A stretch of DNA of 51,097 nucleotides from Paludibacter sp. 221 (GTDB lineage Bacteria > Bacteroidota > Bacteroidia > Bacteroidales > Paludibacteraceae). The position numbers were made by a program, and so were the translations under genes. Location of the stretch: assembly GCF_010501035.1 (NCBI RefSeq), contig NZ_QVMH01000008.1, positions 1-51,097 on the forward strand, in the 5' to 3' direction. Of this stretch, positions 1 to 9,321 are shown piece after piece; position 1 is the first letter of the stretch; each line of letters begins with the position of its first letter. The notes under the pieces were generated by a model. That model was not told the DNA's origin, did no database searches, and worked only from the letters and a program-made list of their open reading frames with translations.

Positions 1-87
1 CGCAGATATTTCGGAGAAAACTTGTTTGACAGACTTATGATAGCAGCTGTCGCTTATAAAAATAATTTTAGGTCAAATAACGGATAA
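1..87 (+). CDS. 3' end of an unidentified CDS (partial)
   Basis: An open frame runs from the first base to a TAA stop at 85-87 and encodes 28 residues ending NNFRSNNG. The start lies outside the window. The fragment is polar, so it does not look like the end of the Wzm membrane permease that usually accompanies a Wzt ATPase. It is probably another polysaccharide-locus gene read in the same direction as the downstream genes. No family can be named from so short a piece. Confidence 0.4.
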   Translation, partial: RRYFGENLFDRLMIAAVAYKNNFRSNNG

Positions 88-247
88 TCATAAAATTTAT
101 TTTATATCAATAAAATTTGGTAGATGTATGTATTGTTTTTGAATGATAGTTCTTTTTAGAAAAAAAATATTATCAGGAATTAGTTATTAAAGAGAGAGTA
201 TTTCAATTTAGAATGGTATTATATTTTTCGGAATAATAATTTAATAT
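88..247. other. AT-rich intergenic gap before the Wzt-like gene
   Basis: This stretch is very AT-rich. I see no clear promoter of the TAnnTTTG type, no hairpin and no coding sequence. The downstream gene may be transcribed from further upstream. Confidence 0.4.
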
Positions 248-1519
248 ATGTCAACAGCTATAAAGTTTGAGAACGTAAGCAAGCAGTATCGACTTGGATT
301 AATTTCTACACGAACCTTAAGTCATGATTTGAACCGTTTTTGGAAAACAAAAATACTTCAACAGGCTGATCCTTACTTAAAGATAGGCGAAATAAATGAC
401 CGTGCAAGTAAGGGTGAAAGTGAATACGTATGGGCATTGCAAGATATAAATTTTGAAGTTCAGCAAGGAGATGTGATTGGTATTATAGGAAAAAATGGAG
501 CAGGAAAGTCTACTTTGCTAAAAATTCTTTCTAAACTAACCGCTCCAACTACGGGAATAATTAAAGCGAATGGACGTATAGCCTCATTATTAGAAGTGGG
601 AACTGGCTTTCATCCGGAAATGACGGGGCGTGAAAATATATATATGAATGGTGCTATAATGGGAATGACAAAATCGGAAATAAGTCGTAAATTAGATGAG
701 ATTGTCGATTTTTCGGGAGTAGAACGTTATCTTGATACCCCAACAAAACGTTATTCGAGTGGAATGACAGTTCGTCTTGGTTTTGCTATTGCAGCACATT
801 TAGAGCCTGAAATTTTGGTAGTGGATGAAGTACTAGCGGTTGGGGATGCTGAATTTCAAAAGAAGGCGATTGGAAAAATGCAGGATGTATCTAGAGGAGA
901 AGGAAGAACCGTATTGTTTGTAAGTCATAATATGTTTAGTATTAAAAACTTATGCGACAAAGGGGTTCTTTTGAAAGATGGACAAGTTGCTTATATAGAC
1001 AATATTTTAAAAGTTATAGAACAATATGAATTAGAAAATCAGAAAAATAGTACATTTGATTTGAAATGTCGAGAAGATCGAAAAGGCTCGGGAGAATTAA
1101 AGGTTACTAATTGTTGTTTGAAAACAAAATTTAATACAATTACAGATTCAGTTATTTGTGGGGATGAGTTTAATTTGGAAGTAGAAATTACTCGTTTTAT
1201 TAGTATAAGAAAGAATATTGAATTAGCTGTGAATATTTGTAATATGAGTGGAGAAAAAATTATTCAATTAAGTAATTGTTTTCTTGGGGAATTACTTGAA
1301 TTTGATAATGAAGTTTCTACAATTCGTTATAAAATAAAGAAGTTGCCATTAACCCCAGGGCGTTATTATATTCGATTTTATTTGGCAGATAAATTACAAG
1401 TATATGATTGGGTCGATTATGCGTTTTTTTTTAATGTAGAAGAGGGAGATTTTTTTAATACAGGAATAATAGAAAATAGTTCTGTTTTTTTTGTAGATCA
1501 TGAGATAGAAGTTATTTGA
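248..1519 (+). CDS. Wzt-type polysaccharide ABC transporter ATP-binding protein
   Basis: This 423-residue protein is the cytoplasmic ATPase that would drive export of a lipid-linked glycan through a Wzm-type permease. Walker A (GKNGAGKST) lies at residues 81-89, the ABC signature (SSGM) at 170-173, Walker B (ILVVDEVLAVGD) at 189-200 and the switch histidine (VSHN) at 225-228. The N-terminal insertion before Walker A is usual for the Wzt/TagH/RfbE group. Residues from about 260 to the end form an extra beta-rich domain like the Wzt C-terminal domain, which in characterised members binds the end of the finished O-antigen. No permease gene follows, so the partner is probably upstream outside the window. 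A 47-base gap separates it from the amidotransferase gene. Confidence 0.88.
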   Translation: MSTAIKFENVSKQYRLGLISTRTLSHDLNRFWKTKILQQADPYLKIGEINDRASKGESEYVWALQDINFEVQQGDVIGIIGKNGAGKSTLLKILSKLTAPTTGIIKANGRIASLLEVGTGFHPEMTGRENIYMNGAIMGMTKSEISRKLDEIVDFSGVERYLDTPTKRYSSGMTVRLGFAIAAHLEPEILVVDEVLAVGDAEFQKKAIGKMQDVSRGEGRTVLFVSHNMFSIKNLCDKGVLLKDGQVAYIDNILKVIEQYELENQKNSTFDLKCREDRKGSGELKVTNCCLKTKFNTITDSVICGDEFNLEVEITRFISIRKNIELAVNICNMSGEKIIQLSNCFLGELLEFDNEVSTIRYKIKKLPLTPGRYYIRFYLADKLQVYDWVDYAFFFNVEEGDFFNTGIIENSSVFFVDHEIEVI

Positions 1520-1566
1520 TTTTTATTTGTTATGTAATAGTTGTTTACTGAAAATTATATTTATAT

Positions 1567-2730
1567 ATGAAGGCTGATAGTTATAAAGTTTGTACGAGAT
1601 GTATGATGGATACTACAGATAAGTTTATTGTTTTTGATAAAAATGGAGTGTGTAATCATTGTCATTCATATGATGAATATGTCAAGAATAATATTTTGTC
1701 GAGTTCGGATAAGAAAAAGTTTTTAAAAGAGTTGATAAGTTTAATAAAAAAAGAAGGAGAGGGGCGAAAATATGATTGCATAATTGGATTAAGTGGTGGA
1801 ATGGATAGTTCATATGTCGCATATTTAGTGAAAAAGTATAATTTAAGAACTTTGATTGTTCATTTTGATAATGGTTGGGATACTGAAGTTGCAACAGAAA
1901 ATGTAAAAAAAATCATAAAAAAAACCGGTTATGATTATTTTAATTATAAGGTTGATTATGATGAATTTATCGATTTGCAGAGAGCTTATTTAAAAGCTTC
2001 TGTAGTAGATATTGAGGTTCCAACTGACATGGCTATTTTTTCATTGATACCTAAGATTGCTTTAAAATATGATGTAAAATATATATTGTATGGAACTAAT
2101 ATCGAAACAGAGTCTACAATGGGAAGTAATTGGAATTACACAAAGATGGATAGGCGTAATTTGGAAACAATACATAAGACTTTTGGTGAAAAAGAACTTA
2201 AGACATATCCGTATTACAAACCAATGGAACAGTTGCTTTTTAAAATGAAAAAAATAAAGCAAATAAATATATTATTATATGATGAATGTAATTATAGTAT
2301 AATAAAAGATGTTATATCGAAAGAGTTTGGGTGGGAGGCATATTCAGTCAAACATGGAGAATCAGTTTTTACAAAATTTTATCAGTCATATATACTTCCT
2401 CGAAAATTTGGTATTGATAAAAGGAAAGCTCATTTATCAGATCAAATAAATTCACACCACATAACGAGAGCAGAGGCATTGAATGTGTTGGCAACGCCTC
2501 TATATTTAACAAAAGAGGAAGAAGTTGCTGAGTATAACCATGTTCTAGATAGATTGGGTTTTACTGATGTTGAGTTTGAGAGAATAATGAATATACCTGT
2601 GAAATCTCATAATGAATATTCTACGAGTATGCTATATGGAAACTTTATTGATAGAATTATTTTAAAATTAATAGAATTCAAACCTCTTGTATCTTTACTT
2701 ACCAAAATATATCAAAAAAATAAAAAATAA
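1567..2730 (+). CDS. N-acetyl sugar amidotransferase (WbpG/PseA-like)
   Basis: This 387-residue protein belongs to the PP-loop ATPase superfamily branch that converts an acetamido group on a nucleotide sugar to an acetamidino group (WbpG, PseA). Two N-terminal cysteine pairs (C9/C12 and C29/C32) suggest a metal site. The PP-loop SGGMDSS is at residues 76-82. Characterised WbpG works with HisH2 and HisF2, which supply ammonia from glutamine. Neither gene is seen in the window, so they must lie upstream, elsewhere, or be replaced. Its place between an export ATPase and glycosyltransferases fits synthesis of an amidinated sugar for the surface glycan. The exact substrate cannot be deduced. Confidence 0.82.
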   Translation: MKADSYKVCTRCMMDTTDKFIVFDKNGVCNHCHSYDEYVKNNILSSSDKKKFLKELISLIKKEGEGRKYDCIIGLSGGMDSSYVAYLVKKYNLRTLIVHFDNGWDTEVATENVKKIIKKTGYDYFNYKVDYDEFIDLQRAYLKASVVDIEVPTDMAIFSLIPKIALKYDVKYILYGTNIETESTMGSNWNYTKMDRRNLETIHKTFGEKELKTYPYYKPMEQLLFKMKKIKQINILLYDECNYSIIKDVISKEFGWEAYSVKHGESVFTKFYQSYILPRKFGIDKRKAHLSDQINSHHITRAEALNVLATPLYLTKEEEVAEYNHVLDRLGFTDVEFERIMNIPVKSHNEYSTSMLYGNFIDRIILKLIEFKPLVSLLTKIYQKNKK

Positions 2731-2736
2731 TAATTG

Positions 2737-3864
2737 ATGGTGAGAAAGATAAAAATATATAAAGCATTTCCTGCGTATTTAGAATATCTGAATCTGTTTT
2801 ATTCAAAAAATATTGATTTGAATAAACAATCTTATATATATCAAAAGTCAAAATTAATTGATGATAATTTTCCATGGCTATTTTCATGGGAAGTAAATAA
2901 TATAGATGAAAATGTTGAAATTTTTGAAACAATACATAATTGTGAATCTTTGCAGAAAGCATGGTTGACCGAAAATACGGATATAAAAGATTGGCAATTT
3001 GAAATAGTATGTGAGCAAATAAAAAAAATCCAACCAGATATCTGTGTAATATATCCTCCAGAGTTATTTGATTTAAAAAAAACAGAAGTAATTAGAGGAC
3101 TTGTTAGACATGATATATTAATAGGTGGATATGATGGGATGAACCGAAAAAATATAGAACTGTATGGAGGATACGATTTTGTAATTACTTGTTCAGATTA
3201 TATAAGTGAGTATTATAGAAAAAAAGGTATGTTGTCTTATGTGTTGAACTTTGCTTTTGATGAAAGAGTTTTAAATAAAATAAGAACAGACACTCCTCCC
3301 TATTTTGACGTAGGCTTTTCGGGCTCTATATATAAGAGTATTCACGATACTAGATATACATTGCTGAAAGAGATTACAAAATCAGCAAAAGTTGAAATTC
3401 GCTCTGATTTTCATGTGAATTTATATACAAAAAGACAATTAAGGCAGTTGGTGAAAAAAAGAAATTTTGATGATTTTTTGGGACAATGGAGAATAAATAA
3501 GTATAATAAAGGTCCTGTATTTGGACAGGATATGTATCAATTTTTAAGAGATTCAAAGATTTCGCTCAATATGCATGGAGATAAAATCACTTTTGCAGCA
3601 AATGTGAGGTTATATGAAATAACAGGTGTTGGTTCTTGTATGTTAACGGATTGGAAAGAAAATATAACAAATATATTTATTCCAGATAAAGAAATCATAA
3701 CATATTCTTCAGTAGAAGAGGCTGTTGATAAAATTGTTTTTTTTAAAAAAAATGATAGATTAAGAAAAAAGATTGCGACAGCTGGACAACATAGAACATT
3801 GAATGAGTATACTTACAAAAAAGTTATTCCTTCCTTGATTAATTATTTAAAAAAGTTATTGTGA
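2737..3864 (+). CDS. CgeB-like family 1 glycosyltransferase
   Basis: This protein of about 375 residues resembles the CgeB/Glyco_trans_1_2 type of glycosyltransferase. The recognisable part is the C-terminal third, with SLNMHGD near residue 275, then the pattern NVRLYEITGVGSCMLTDW followed by a helix rich in Asp and Glu. In this family that segment binds the nucleotide-sugar donor. An ATG at 2737 is taken as the start; a TTG one codon earlier is possible. It begins 6 bases after the previous stop. Base composition is extremely AT-rich, like the genes around it. The sugar transferred is unknown. Confidence 0.7.
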   Translation: MVRKIKIYKAFPAYLEYLNLFYSKNIDLNKQSYIYQKSKLIDDNFPWLFSWEVNNIDENVEIFETIHNCESLQKAWLTENTDIKDWQFEIVCEQIKKIQPDICVIYPPELFDLKKTEVIRGLVRHDILIGGYDGMNRKNIELYGGYDFVITCSDYISEYYRKKGMLSYVLNFAFDERVLNKIRTDTPPYFDVGFSGSIYKSIHDTRYTLLKEITKSAKVEIRSDFHVNLYTKRQLRQLVKKRNFDDFLGQWRINKYNKGPVFGQDMYQFLRDSKISLNMHGDKITFAANVRLYEITGVGSCMLTDWKENITNIFIPDKEIITYSSVEEAVDKIVFFKKNDRLRKKIATAGQHRTLNEYTYKKVIPSLINYLKKLL

Positions 3865-4113
3865 TAATATTTTGGAGAAAAATGAAAGGTATTGATTATT
3901 TATGTGTTTAGAAAATGCTTAAATTTATCTCACAAAATGCATTATAATAATTTTTTTAGAAAAAATCGGATTTGTTTTATGATTTTAGTAGGATAAATAA
4001 TCAAAATAGACAGAAGATTGAAACATGAAATTGGTGAAGATTGGGAAATTAATAGTTGTAAATGCATTGTAACCAATCTAATGGTTTTCATTTTTTTACC
4101 GTAGTCATTTCAT
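3865..4113. other. Non-coding gap inside the glycan operon
   Basis: This is the only long gap in an otherwise tightly packed operon. It is very AT-rich and contains no open frame of note, no convincing terminator and no TAnnTTTG promoter that I can see. It may be the decayed remains of a lost gene, but no recognisable protein fragment survives. Confidence 0.35.
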
Positions 4114-4785
4114 ATGGGTATTAAGCAAAGAATAAGAGATGTTTTTCGCATTTTTTTTAAAAAAATTATTCCGGAATCAAGACTTCTGTTTGATTCAAAT
4201 TTTAGTTTTAATATAGTAAGCTCCAATCACGAAAAGAGTATTATAACAGAGAAAGTAAAAATATATTCTCCTTATCATATTCAAAATACGAGAATAGATG
4301 ATTATACATATATATCTATAAATAGTTATATATCATATGCAAGGATAGGTAAATTTTGTTCTATAGGTCCAAATTTCTTATGTGGTTGGGGAATCCACCC
4401 TGTTGAAACTCTAAGCACTGCGCCAATGTTTTATTCGATATTGAAACAAAATGGTTATACTCTTGTAGAACAGAATAAATTTGGTGAACGAAAATGGATA
4501 ACCATAGGAAATGATGTTTTTATCGGGGCAAATGTTATTATATTGGATGGAATTACGATTGGTGATGGAGCTATTATTGGAGCTGGTGCTGTTGTTTCTA
4601 AAGATATTCCTCCTTATGCGGTAGCGGTTGGTTCTCCTATTAAAATAATTCGATATCGTTTTCATCAGGAACAAATTGAATCTTTACTCAAAATAAGATG
4701 GTGGGATTTTTCAGACGAGAAATTAAAAGAGGTAGAAAAATATTTTTTTTCAATTGATGAATTTATAAAAAAATACGATAAATGA
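4114..4785 (+). CDS. Hexapeptide-repeat acyltransferase (CatB-like LbH)
   Basis: This 223-residue protein has the repeating [LIV]Gxxxx pattern of left-handed beta-helix acyltransferases, for example [16 protein letters not shown] followed by [15 protein letters not shown]. The segment GWGIHP around residue 91-96 carries the histidine (H95) expected to act as general base in CatB/xenobiotic acetyltransferase-type enzymes. It probably transfers an acetyl or similar group from a CoA or ACP donor to a sugar of the surface glycan. The last bases overlap the start of the next GT2 gene in an ATGA arrangement. The acceptor cannot be deduced. Confidence 0.8.
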   Translation: MGIKQRIRDVFRIFFKKIIPESRLLFDSNFSFNIVSSNHEKSIITEKVKIYSPYHIQNTRIDDYTYISINSYISYARIGKFCSIGPNFLCGWGIHPVETLSTAPMFYSILKQNGYTLVEQNKFGERKWITIGNDVFIGANVIILDGITIGDGAIIGAGAVVSKDIPPYAVAVGSPIKIIRYRFHQEQIESLLKIRWWDFSDEKLKEVEKYFFSIDEFIKKYDK

Positions 4786-5555
4786 AGCTATCCGTTATAA
4801 CAATAAATCTGAATAATGATGTTGGTTTAAAAAAAACTATTGATAGTGTTGTTTCACAAAGTTTTAAAGAGTTTGAATATATAATTATAGATGGAAGCAG
4901 CACTGACGAGAGTGTAAATATTATAAAACAAAATGAAGATAATATAAATTACTGGTTGTCTGAATCGGATTCGGGGATATATAATGCAATGAATAAAGGT
5001 ATTCGTCAAGCAAAAGGAGAATACTGTTTGTTTTTAAATTCGGGGGATTATTTGATAGATGAAACAGTTTTACATGATTTTGTTTATAGTAAGTATGTAG
5101 AGGATATAATATCAGGAAATGTACTTCTTCTCAAGTCGAATGAAAAAGAATTGATACAATCAGTGGAAACGGAGAATATTAGTTTTGAAGTGTTTTATAA
5201 AAGTTATATTCCTCATCCGTCTTCATTTATAAGAAGAGAATTGTTTTTTGTGTATGGTTTTTATAATGAGAATTTTAAGATAGTTTCTGATTGGGAGTTT
5301 TTTTTTAAAGTATTAATAATTCATCAGGCTACTTATAGGCATTTTGAGCGAATTGTTGCTGTTTATGATTTTTCAGGAATTAGCTCTTTAGAGGAAAATC
5401 AGTTAAAGGTGAGAGAAGAACGAGAAACTGTTTTCATGAAACATATGCCGCTTATTTATGAATCATATGTAAAATTAGAAACAGAATTACTTCTTTTGAA
5501 AAAGGAGTGTAAACAGTATTTGAAAATAAAAAATAAATTAAGTAAGTTGTTTTGA
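4782..5555 (+). CDS. GT2 family glycosyltransferase
   Basis: This 257-residue protein is an inverting GT-A fold enzyme that would add a sugar to the growing lipid-linked repeat unit on the cytoplasmic face of the membrane. The N-terminal Rossmann-like strand is [12 protein letters not shown], followed by the nucleotide-binding [11 protein letters not shown], a [10 protein letters not shown] segment and the metal-site variant FLNSGD. It is clearly paralogous to the GT2 gene at 8524-9321, sharing the GIYxAxNKGI and [10 protein letters not shown] blocks. It overlaps the upstream acyltransferase by 4 bases and is followed after 1 base by a GT4 gene, so translation is probably coupled. Confidence 0.87.
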   Translation: MKLSVITINLNNDVGLKKTIDSVVSQSFKEFEYIIIDGSSTDESVNIIKQNEDNINYWLSESDSGIYNAMNKGIRQAKGEYCLFLNSGDYLIDETVLHDFVYSKYVEDIISGNVLLLKSNEKELIQSVETENISFEVFYKSYIPHPSSFIRRELFFVYGFYNENFKIVSDWEFFFKVLIIHQATYRHFERIVAVYDFSGISSLEENQLKVREERETVFMKHMPLIYESYVKLETELLLLKKECKQYLKIKNKLSKLF

Positions 5556-5556
5556 T

Positions 5557-6753
5557 ATGAAGAAAAATCTTTTAATAATAACATCGCTTTTTCCCAATAA
5601 AAACAATCCTATTTATGGATCATTTGTTTATGATCAAGTGATATTATTGAAAGAAAAATATAATTTAAAAGTTTTTGTAGAACATAAAACTAATATAGGT
5701 AAGAGGTCTTTTTTTAAATTTCTATTTTTTGATATTAATAAGTTATTTAATAAAAAAACATACTATAAATATAGTGATTCTTTAGATGTTTATCACATTG
5801 AATATAAATCTTTCTCCTTTTTACCCCCTAAAATACAGTATTATTATTTAGTTCGATTTTATAGGAAGACATTATTAGATGTATCTAAAGAACACGTTTG
5901 GTTTCCGAATATCATTCATGCTCACTATTTATATAATAGTGGGATAATAGCTAGTGGTTTGAATCAAAAAATGGATATACCTTTTGTTATAACAGAGCAT
6001 AATCCAATTAATTTTTATGGAGAAAACTTTTGGTTTAATAAAGCAAGAGAAGCCTATTTGAATTCCAATAAATACTGTGTAGTCTCACATCATGAATATA
6101 GACGTATGCTTACGTTTGATTATGGAAAGAATATAGATATTGTGTATAATGTTGTGAACGAGGATGATTATACTATTAAAGTTAAGAAATCAACTGGTTT
6201 TATTGTACTTTTTGTGGGGTATCCTCATCCCTTAAAAGGGATGAAAACGTTGTTTAATATAATAGCTTTGTTTGAAAGGCATAAAGTAGATGGGATTTTT
6301 TTTAATATAATATCGTCAGATGAAAAAACAAGTGAGTTTCCAGATGGTATAAGTGCTTTTATAAAAAAAGAAAAAATAGAAAAGTATTGTAGGTTAATAC
6401 CCCGCCAACAGAAGTCACAAATGATGGGATACTACAATAGTTCAGATGTTTTACTTTCTACATCAATAAATGAAACGTTTGGTTTATCCCAGCTCGAAGC
6501 TTTATTGTGTGGAGTTCCTATTGTCTCAACAAAAAGTGGTGGTCCAGATGATTTTTTAACAGTTGAAAATAGTTTAATATATAATATCGGTGATACCGAA
6601 GGACTTTTTTATGGGATAATGCAATTGAAGAATGGAAAAATAAGGTTTGATCCAGAAAATGTAAGAAATTCAGTATTAGGTAAATTTGATGAAACAGTTT
6701 TTTTAGAAAAAATAGTTTCACTGTATCAGGATATATTTAATAGCACTATATAA
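5557..6753 (+). CDS. GT4 family glycosyltransferase
   Basis: This 398-residue GT-B fold retaining glycosyltransferase has an N-terminal acceptor domain with IIHAHYLYNSG, then ITEHNP, and a C-terminal donor domain. The E-x7-E region NETFGLSQLEALLCG near residues 308-322 is the hallmark of GT4 nucleotide-sugar binding, followed by GVPIVSTKSGGP. It starts 1 base after the preceding GT2 stop codon and is 11 bases before the next gene. Donor and linkage are unknown. Confidence 0.85.
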   Translation: MKKNLLIITSLFPNKNNPIYGSFVYDQVILLKEKYNLKVFVEHKTNIGKRSFFKFLFFDINKLFNKKTYYKYSDSLDVYHIEYKSFSFLPPKIQYYYLVRFYRKTLLDVSKEHVWFPNIIHAHYLYNSGIIASGLNQKMDIPFVITEHNPINFYGENFWFNKAREAYLNSNKYCVVSHHEYRRMLTFDYGKNIDIVYNVVNEDDYTIKVKKSTGFIVLFVGYPHPLKGMKTLFNIIALFERHKVDGIFFNIISSDEKTSEFPDGISAFIKKEKIEKYCRLIPRQQKSQMMGYYNSSDVLLSTSINETFGLSQLEALLCGVPIVSTKSGGPDDFLTVENSLIYNIGDTEGLFYGIMQLKNGKIRFDPENVRNSVLGKFDETVFLEKIVSLYQDIFNSTI

Positions 6754-6764
6754 TAGAAGACTTA

Positions 6765-7823
6765 ATGAAAGCGGTACTGTATCATACAATATACGATGCG
6801 AATCCTTATGGGCATGGAGGCGAAAAAAGAACAGCTCAATTGCGTGAAATGTTTTTAAATAAAGACATTGAAATAATTGACTTTAAACCTGATTTAAAAT
6901 ATAGATTATCATTAAGATATTTATTCATGGCGTTGAATGTAATTATTTCAATGTATGGATTGAACGAGTGGAAATCATTGCTTTCTTTTTTTCGTTTTTG
7001 GAAGTATTTATCTATAGTTATACCTCAGTTGGAATCTTTTTTTCATTCAGATGTAGATACTTTTATATGGGAAAGCACTAAAGATTATTATTATTATCTT
7101 CCTTTTTTAGCAAAAAAACATAACAAAAAGCTTATTGCTTATCCACATAATTTAGAATCACTTGTTCCAGGAGAAAATTCTATAATATTTAATCGAAAAC
7201 TGCCTGAAAAGTTTAATAGAGAAATAAAAGTATTAGGTATGTGCGATGAGGTTTATACTATTTCTAGAGAAGAATGCTTGTTTTTAAAATTATTCAATAT
7301 AAATGCATTTTACTATCCTTATTATCCTCCAAAAGTATTTGAAGAAGTATTATTAGATATAAAAAGAAAAAGAAATTTTCGTGATAATGGTAAGGAAATA
7401 CAGATATTGATGCTTGGTTCTGCTATTAATCCTCCAACAAGAGAGGGGATGGAAAATAGGATTAACTTTTTTCAGATACTAACTTTAGAAAATATTAAGT
7501 TGAAAATAGGAGGATACGGTACTCATCATTTAAAAGATAAGATAAAAAATAAAAATATTATATTATTAGGAGAATTATCTAGTGAACAACTTTATGAAGA
7601 AATGATTAATACCGATGCTTTATTGATTTTTCAGCCAGCTACAACGGGTGCTTTGACTAGAATTCGTGAGTTTTTGATTGCGGGTATACCCGTTATTGCT
7701 AATGAGGATAGTGGACGTAGTTATTATGAGGATAAAGATATTTTTATATATCGTGACGATGAACATTTATGTGCCATTTTGGATCTTAAGGAGAACTTTA
7801 AAAACGTAGAAAATGGGAATTAG
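6765..7823 (+). CDS. GT-B glycosyltransferase-like protein
   Basis: This 352-residue protein resembles GT1/GT4-type glycosyltransferases. Near the N-terminus HGGEKRTAQLREMF looks like the glycine-rich acceptor-domain loop. In the C-terminal half GELSSEQLYEEMINTDALLI and the following ALTRIREFLIAGIPVIANE match the donor-domain pattern, although the usual second glutamate environment is weaker than in its neighbours. The final 11 bases overlap the next acyltransferase gene. It is probably another step in assembling the repeat unit, with unknown donor. Confidence 0.68.
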   Translation: MKAVLYHTIYDANPYGHGGEKRTAQLREMFLNKDIEIIDFKPDLKYRLSLRYLFMALNVIISMYGLNEWKSLLSFFRFWKYLSIVIPQLESFFHSDVDTFIWESTKDYYYYLPFLAKKHNKKLIAYPHNLESLVPGENSIIFNRKLPEKFNREIKVLGMCDEVYTISREECLFLKLFNINAFYYPYYPPKVFEEVLLDIKRKRNFRDNGKEIQILMLGSAINPPTREGMENRINFFQILTLENIKLKIGGYGTHHLKDKIKNKNIILLGELSSEQLYEEMINTDALLIFQPATTGALTRIREFLIAGIPVIANEDSGRSYYEDKDIFIYRDDEHLCAILDLKENFKNVENGN

Positions 7824-8517
7824 AATTTTTTTTAATCGTATTGAAAAAGTTTATTCAAAAACTTCAACTAAACGATTTGAGGCTTATTTGAAACGTAGAG
7901 GAATAAAAATTGGTAAGAATATATATTGGGGAACACCAAAAACAATTAACATTGATTTAACAAGACCATGTTTGGTCGAAATAGGTAATAATGTTAGAAT
8001 TGATACAGGAACAACTATTTTGACACATGACTTTGGAACTTATGTGTTTCGTTTAGTATATGATGATTTTGTGTCTGCTAGTGCTAAAGTTTCAATCGGG
8101 AACAATGTGTATTTAGGTCAAAATTGTACGATACTAAAAGGGGTTAAAATTGGAGATAATTGTATTATTGGTACAGGTTCTATTGTGACAAAAGACATTC
8201 CTGCTAATAGTGTCGCGGCAGGAGTTCCTGCTAAGGTTATTTATTCATTGGATGAGTATTATCAAAAAAGAAAGAAAGCCTGTGTTGAAGAGGCAAAAGC
8301 TTATGCACGAGAAATACAGCAGTATTATGGACGTAAACCAATAATTGACGATTTTTGGGAGGAATTTCCTTTGTTTTGGAGTCAGAAGGAGGATATACCT
8401 ACTGAATTTTATAAAAAAATTAAATTTCAATTGGGGCCAGCTTATGATAACTTTATTAAAAAGAATATACCTCTGTACGCATCATTTGATGATTTTATAG
8501 AAGATGCTTTAAAATAA
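7813..8517 (+). CDS. Hexapeptide-repeat O-acetyltransferase (WcaF/maltose-type)
   Basis: This 234-residue protein carries left-handed beta-helix turns (VEIGNNVRIDTG, VSIGNNVYLGQN, VKIGDNCIIGTGS) and the segment ILTHDFG, whose histidine is in the position of the general base in maltose/galactoside acetyltransferases. It probably O-acetylates a glycan residue using acetyl-CoA. The C-terminal 70 residues are a charged helical extension beyond the usual WcaF length. The ATG chosen overlaps the previous gene by 11 bases and is followed 6 bases after its stop by a GT2 gene. It begins the second copy of an acyltransferase-GT2-GT4 gene order. Confidence 0.8.
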   Translation: MGIRIFFNRIEKVYSKTSTKRFEAYLKRRGIKIGKNIYWGTPKTINIDLTRPCLVEIGNNVRIDTGTTILTHDFGTYVFRLVYDDFVSASAKVSIGNNVYLGQNCTILKGVKIGDNCIIGTGSIVTKDIPANSVAAGVPAKVIYSLDEYYQKRKKACVEEAKAYAREIQQYYGRKPIIDDFWEEFPLFWSQKEDIPTEFYKKIKFQLGPAYDNFIKKNIPLYASFDDFIEDALK

Positions 8518-8523
8518 AGAGAG

Positions 8524-9321
8524 ATGAAATTATCAATAATAACTATTAACTATAATAATGAGAAAGGTTTATTCAAAACACTTGAAAGTGTTTTGAGACA
8601 AAATTATATTGATTATGAACAAATAATTATTGATGGAAAAAGTACAGATAATTCTGTTAATACAATTAAGCAATTTGAAAAATCCAGCTCTAAACCTTTT
8701 AAATGGATAAGTGAAAAAGATAATGGAATATATCATGCGCAAAATAAAGGAATTGGTTTAGCTGAAGGCCAATACTGTCTGTTTCTTAACTCAGGCGACT
8801 ATTTTGTGGATGAAAATGTATTGAAAAATATCTTCACAAAAGAAGATAACGAAGATTTAGTTTTTGGAAATATAATTATTCTAGATGGAAAAAAGGAGGT
8901 GATTTTGAAAGGTAAGGAGAATGTTACTTTTCTTGATATTTATTTGAATGTAATTAAACATCAAGCAGCTTTTATAAAAAGAAGTTTGTTGCTCCAATAT
9001 GGTTGTTATGATGAATCATTAAAAATAGTTGCAGATTGGTCTTTTTTTATAAAATCAGTTGGTTTACATAATCATACAATAAAATATGTAGATGTTGATG
9101 TGTCATTCTTTGATATAGATGGAGTAAGTGCTAAAAATGAGATATTATGTGCTAGTGAACGTGAGAGAGTTGTAAATGATTTAATTCCGTTTACTTGGCA
9201 AAATGACATATCTTTATTAAGTAAATATTATAATTTGTATTATATAGATAAGTTTAAATTTTGGCATAGTTTAGTCCGTATAATAGGAAAAATCAGTAAA
9301 AAAATATATTTAAAGAAATGA
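8524..9321 (+). CDS. GT2 family glycosyltransferase
   Basis: This 265-residue GT-A enzyme is paralogous to the one at 4782-5555. Shared blocks are MKLSIITINYNN, IIIDGKSTDNS, GIYHAQNKGI and [10 protein letters not shown], the last being the variant of the DxD metal site. Between the two copies the donor-binding half is better conserved than the C-terminal half, which would set acceptor choice. The stop overlaps the next start as ATGA. It likely adds one sugar of the repeat unit. Confidence 0.87.
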   Translation: MKLSIITINYNNEKGLFKTLESVLRQNYIDYEQIIIDGKSTDNSVNTIKQFEKSSSKPFKWISEKDNGIYHAQNKGIGLAEGQYCLFLNSGDYFVDENVLKNIFTKEDNEDLVFGNIIILDGKKEVILKGKENVTFLDIYLNVIKHQAAFIKRSLLLQYGCYDESLKIVADWSFFIKSVGLHNHTIKYVDVDVSFFDIDGVSAKNEILCASERERVVNDLIPFTWQNDISLLSKYYNLYYIDKFKFWHSLVRIIGKISKKIYLKK

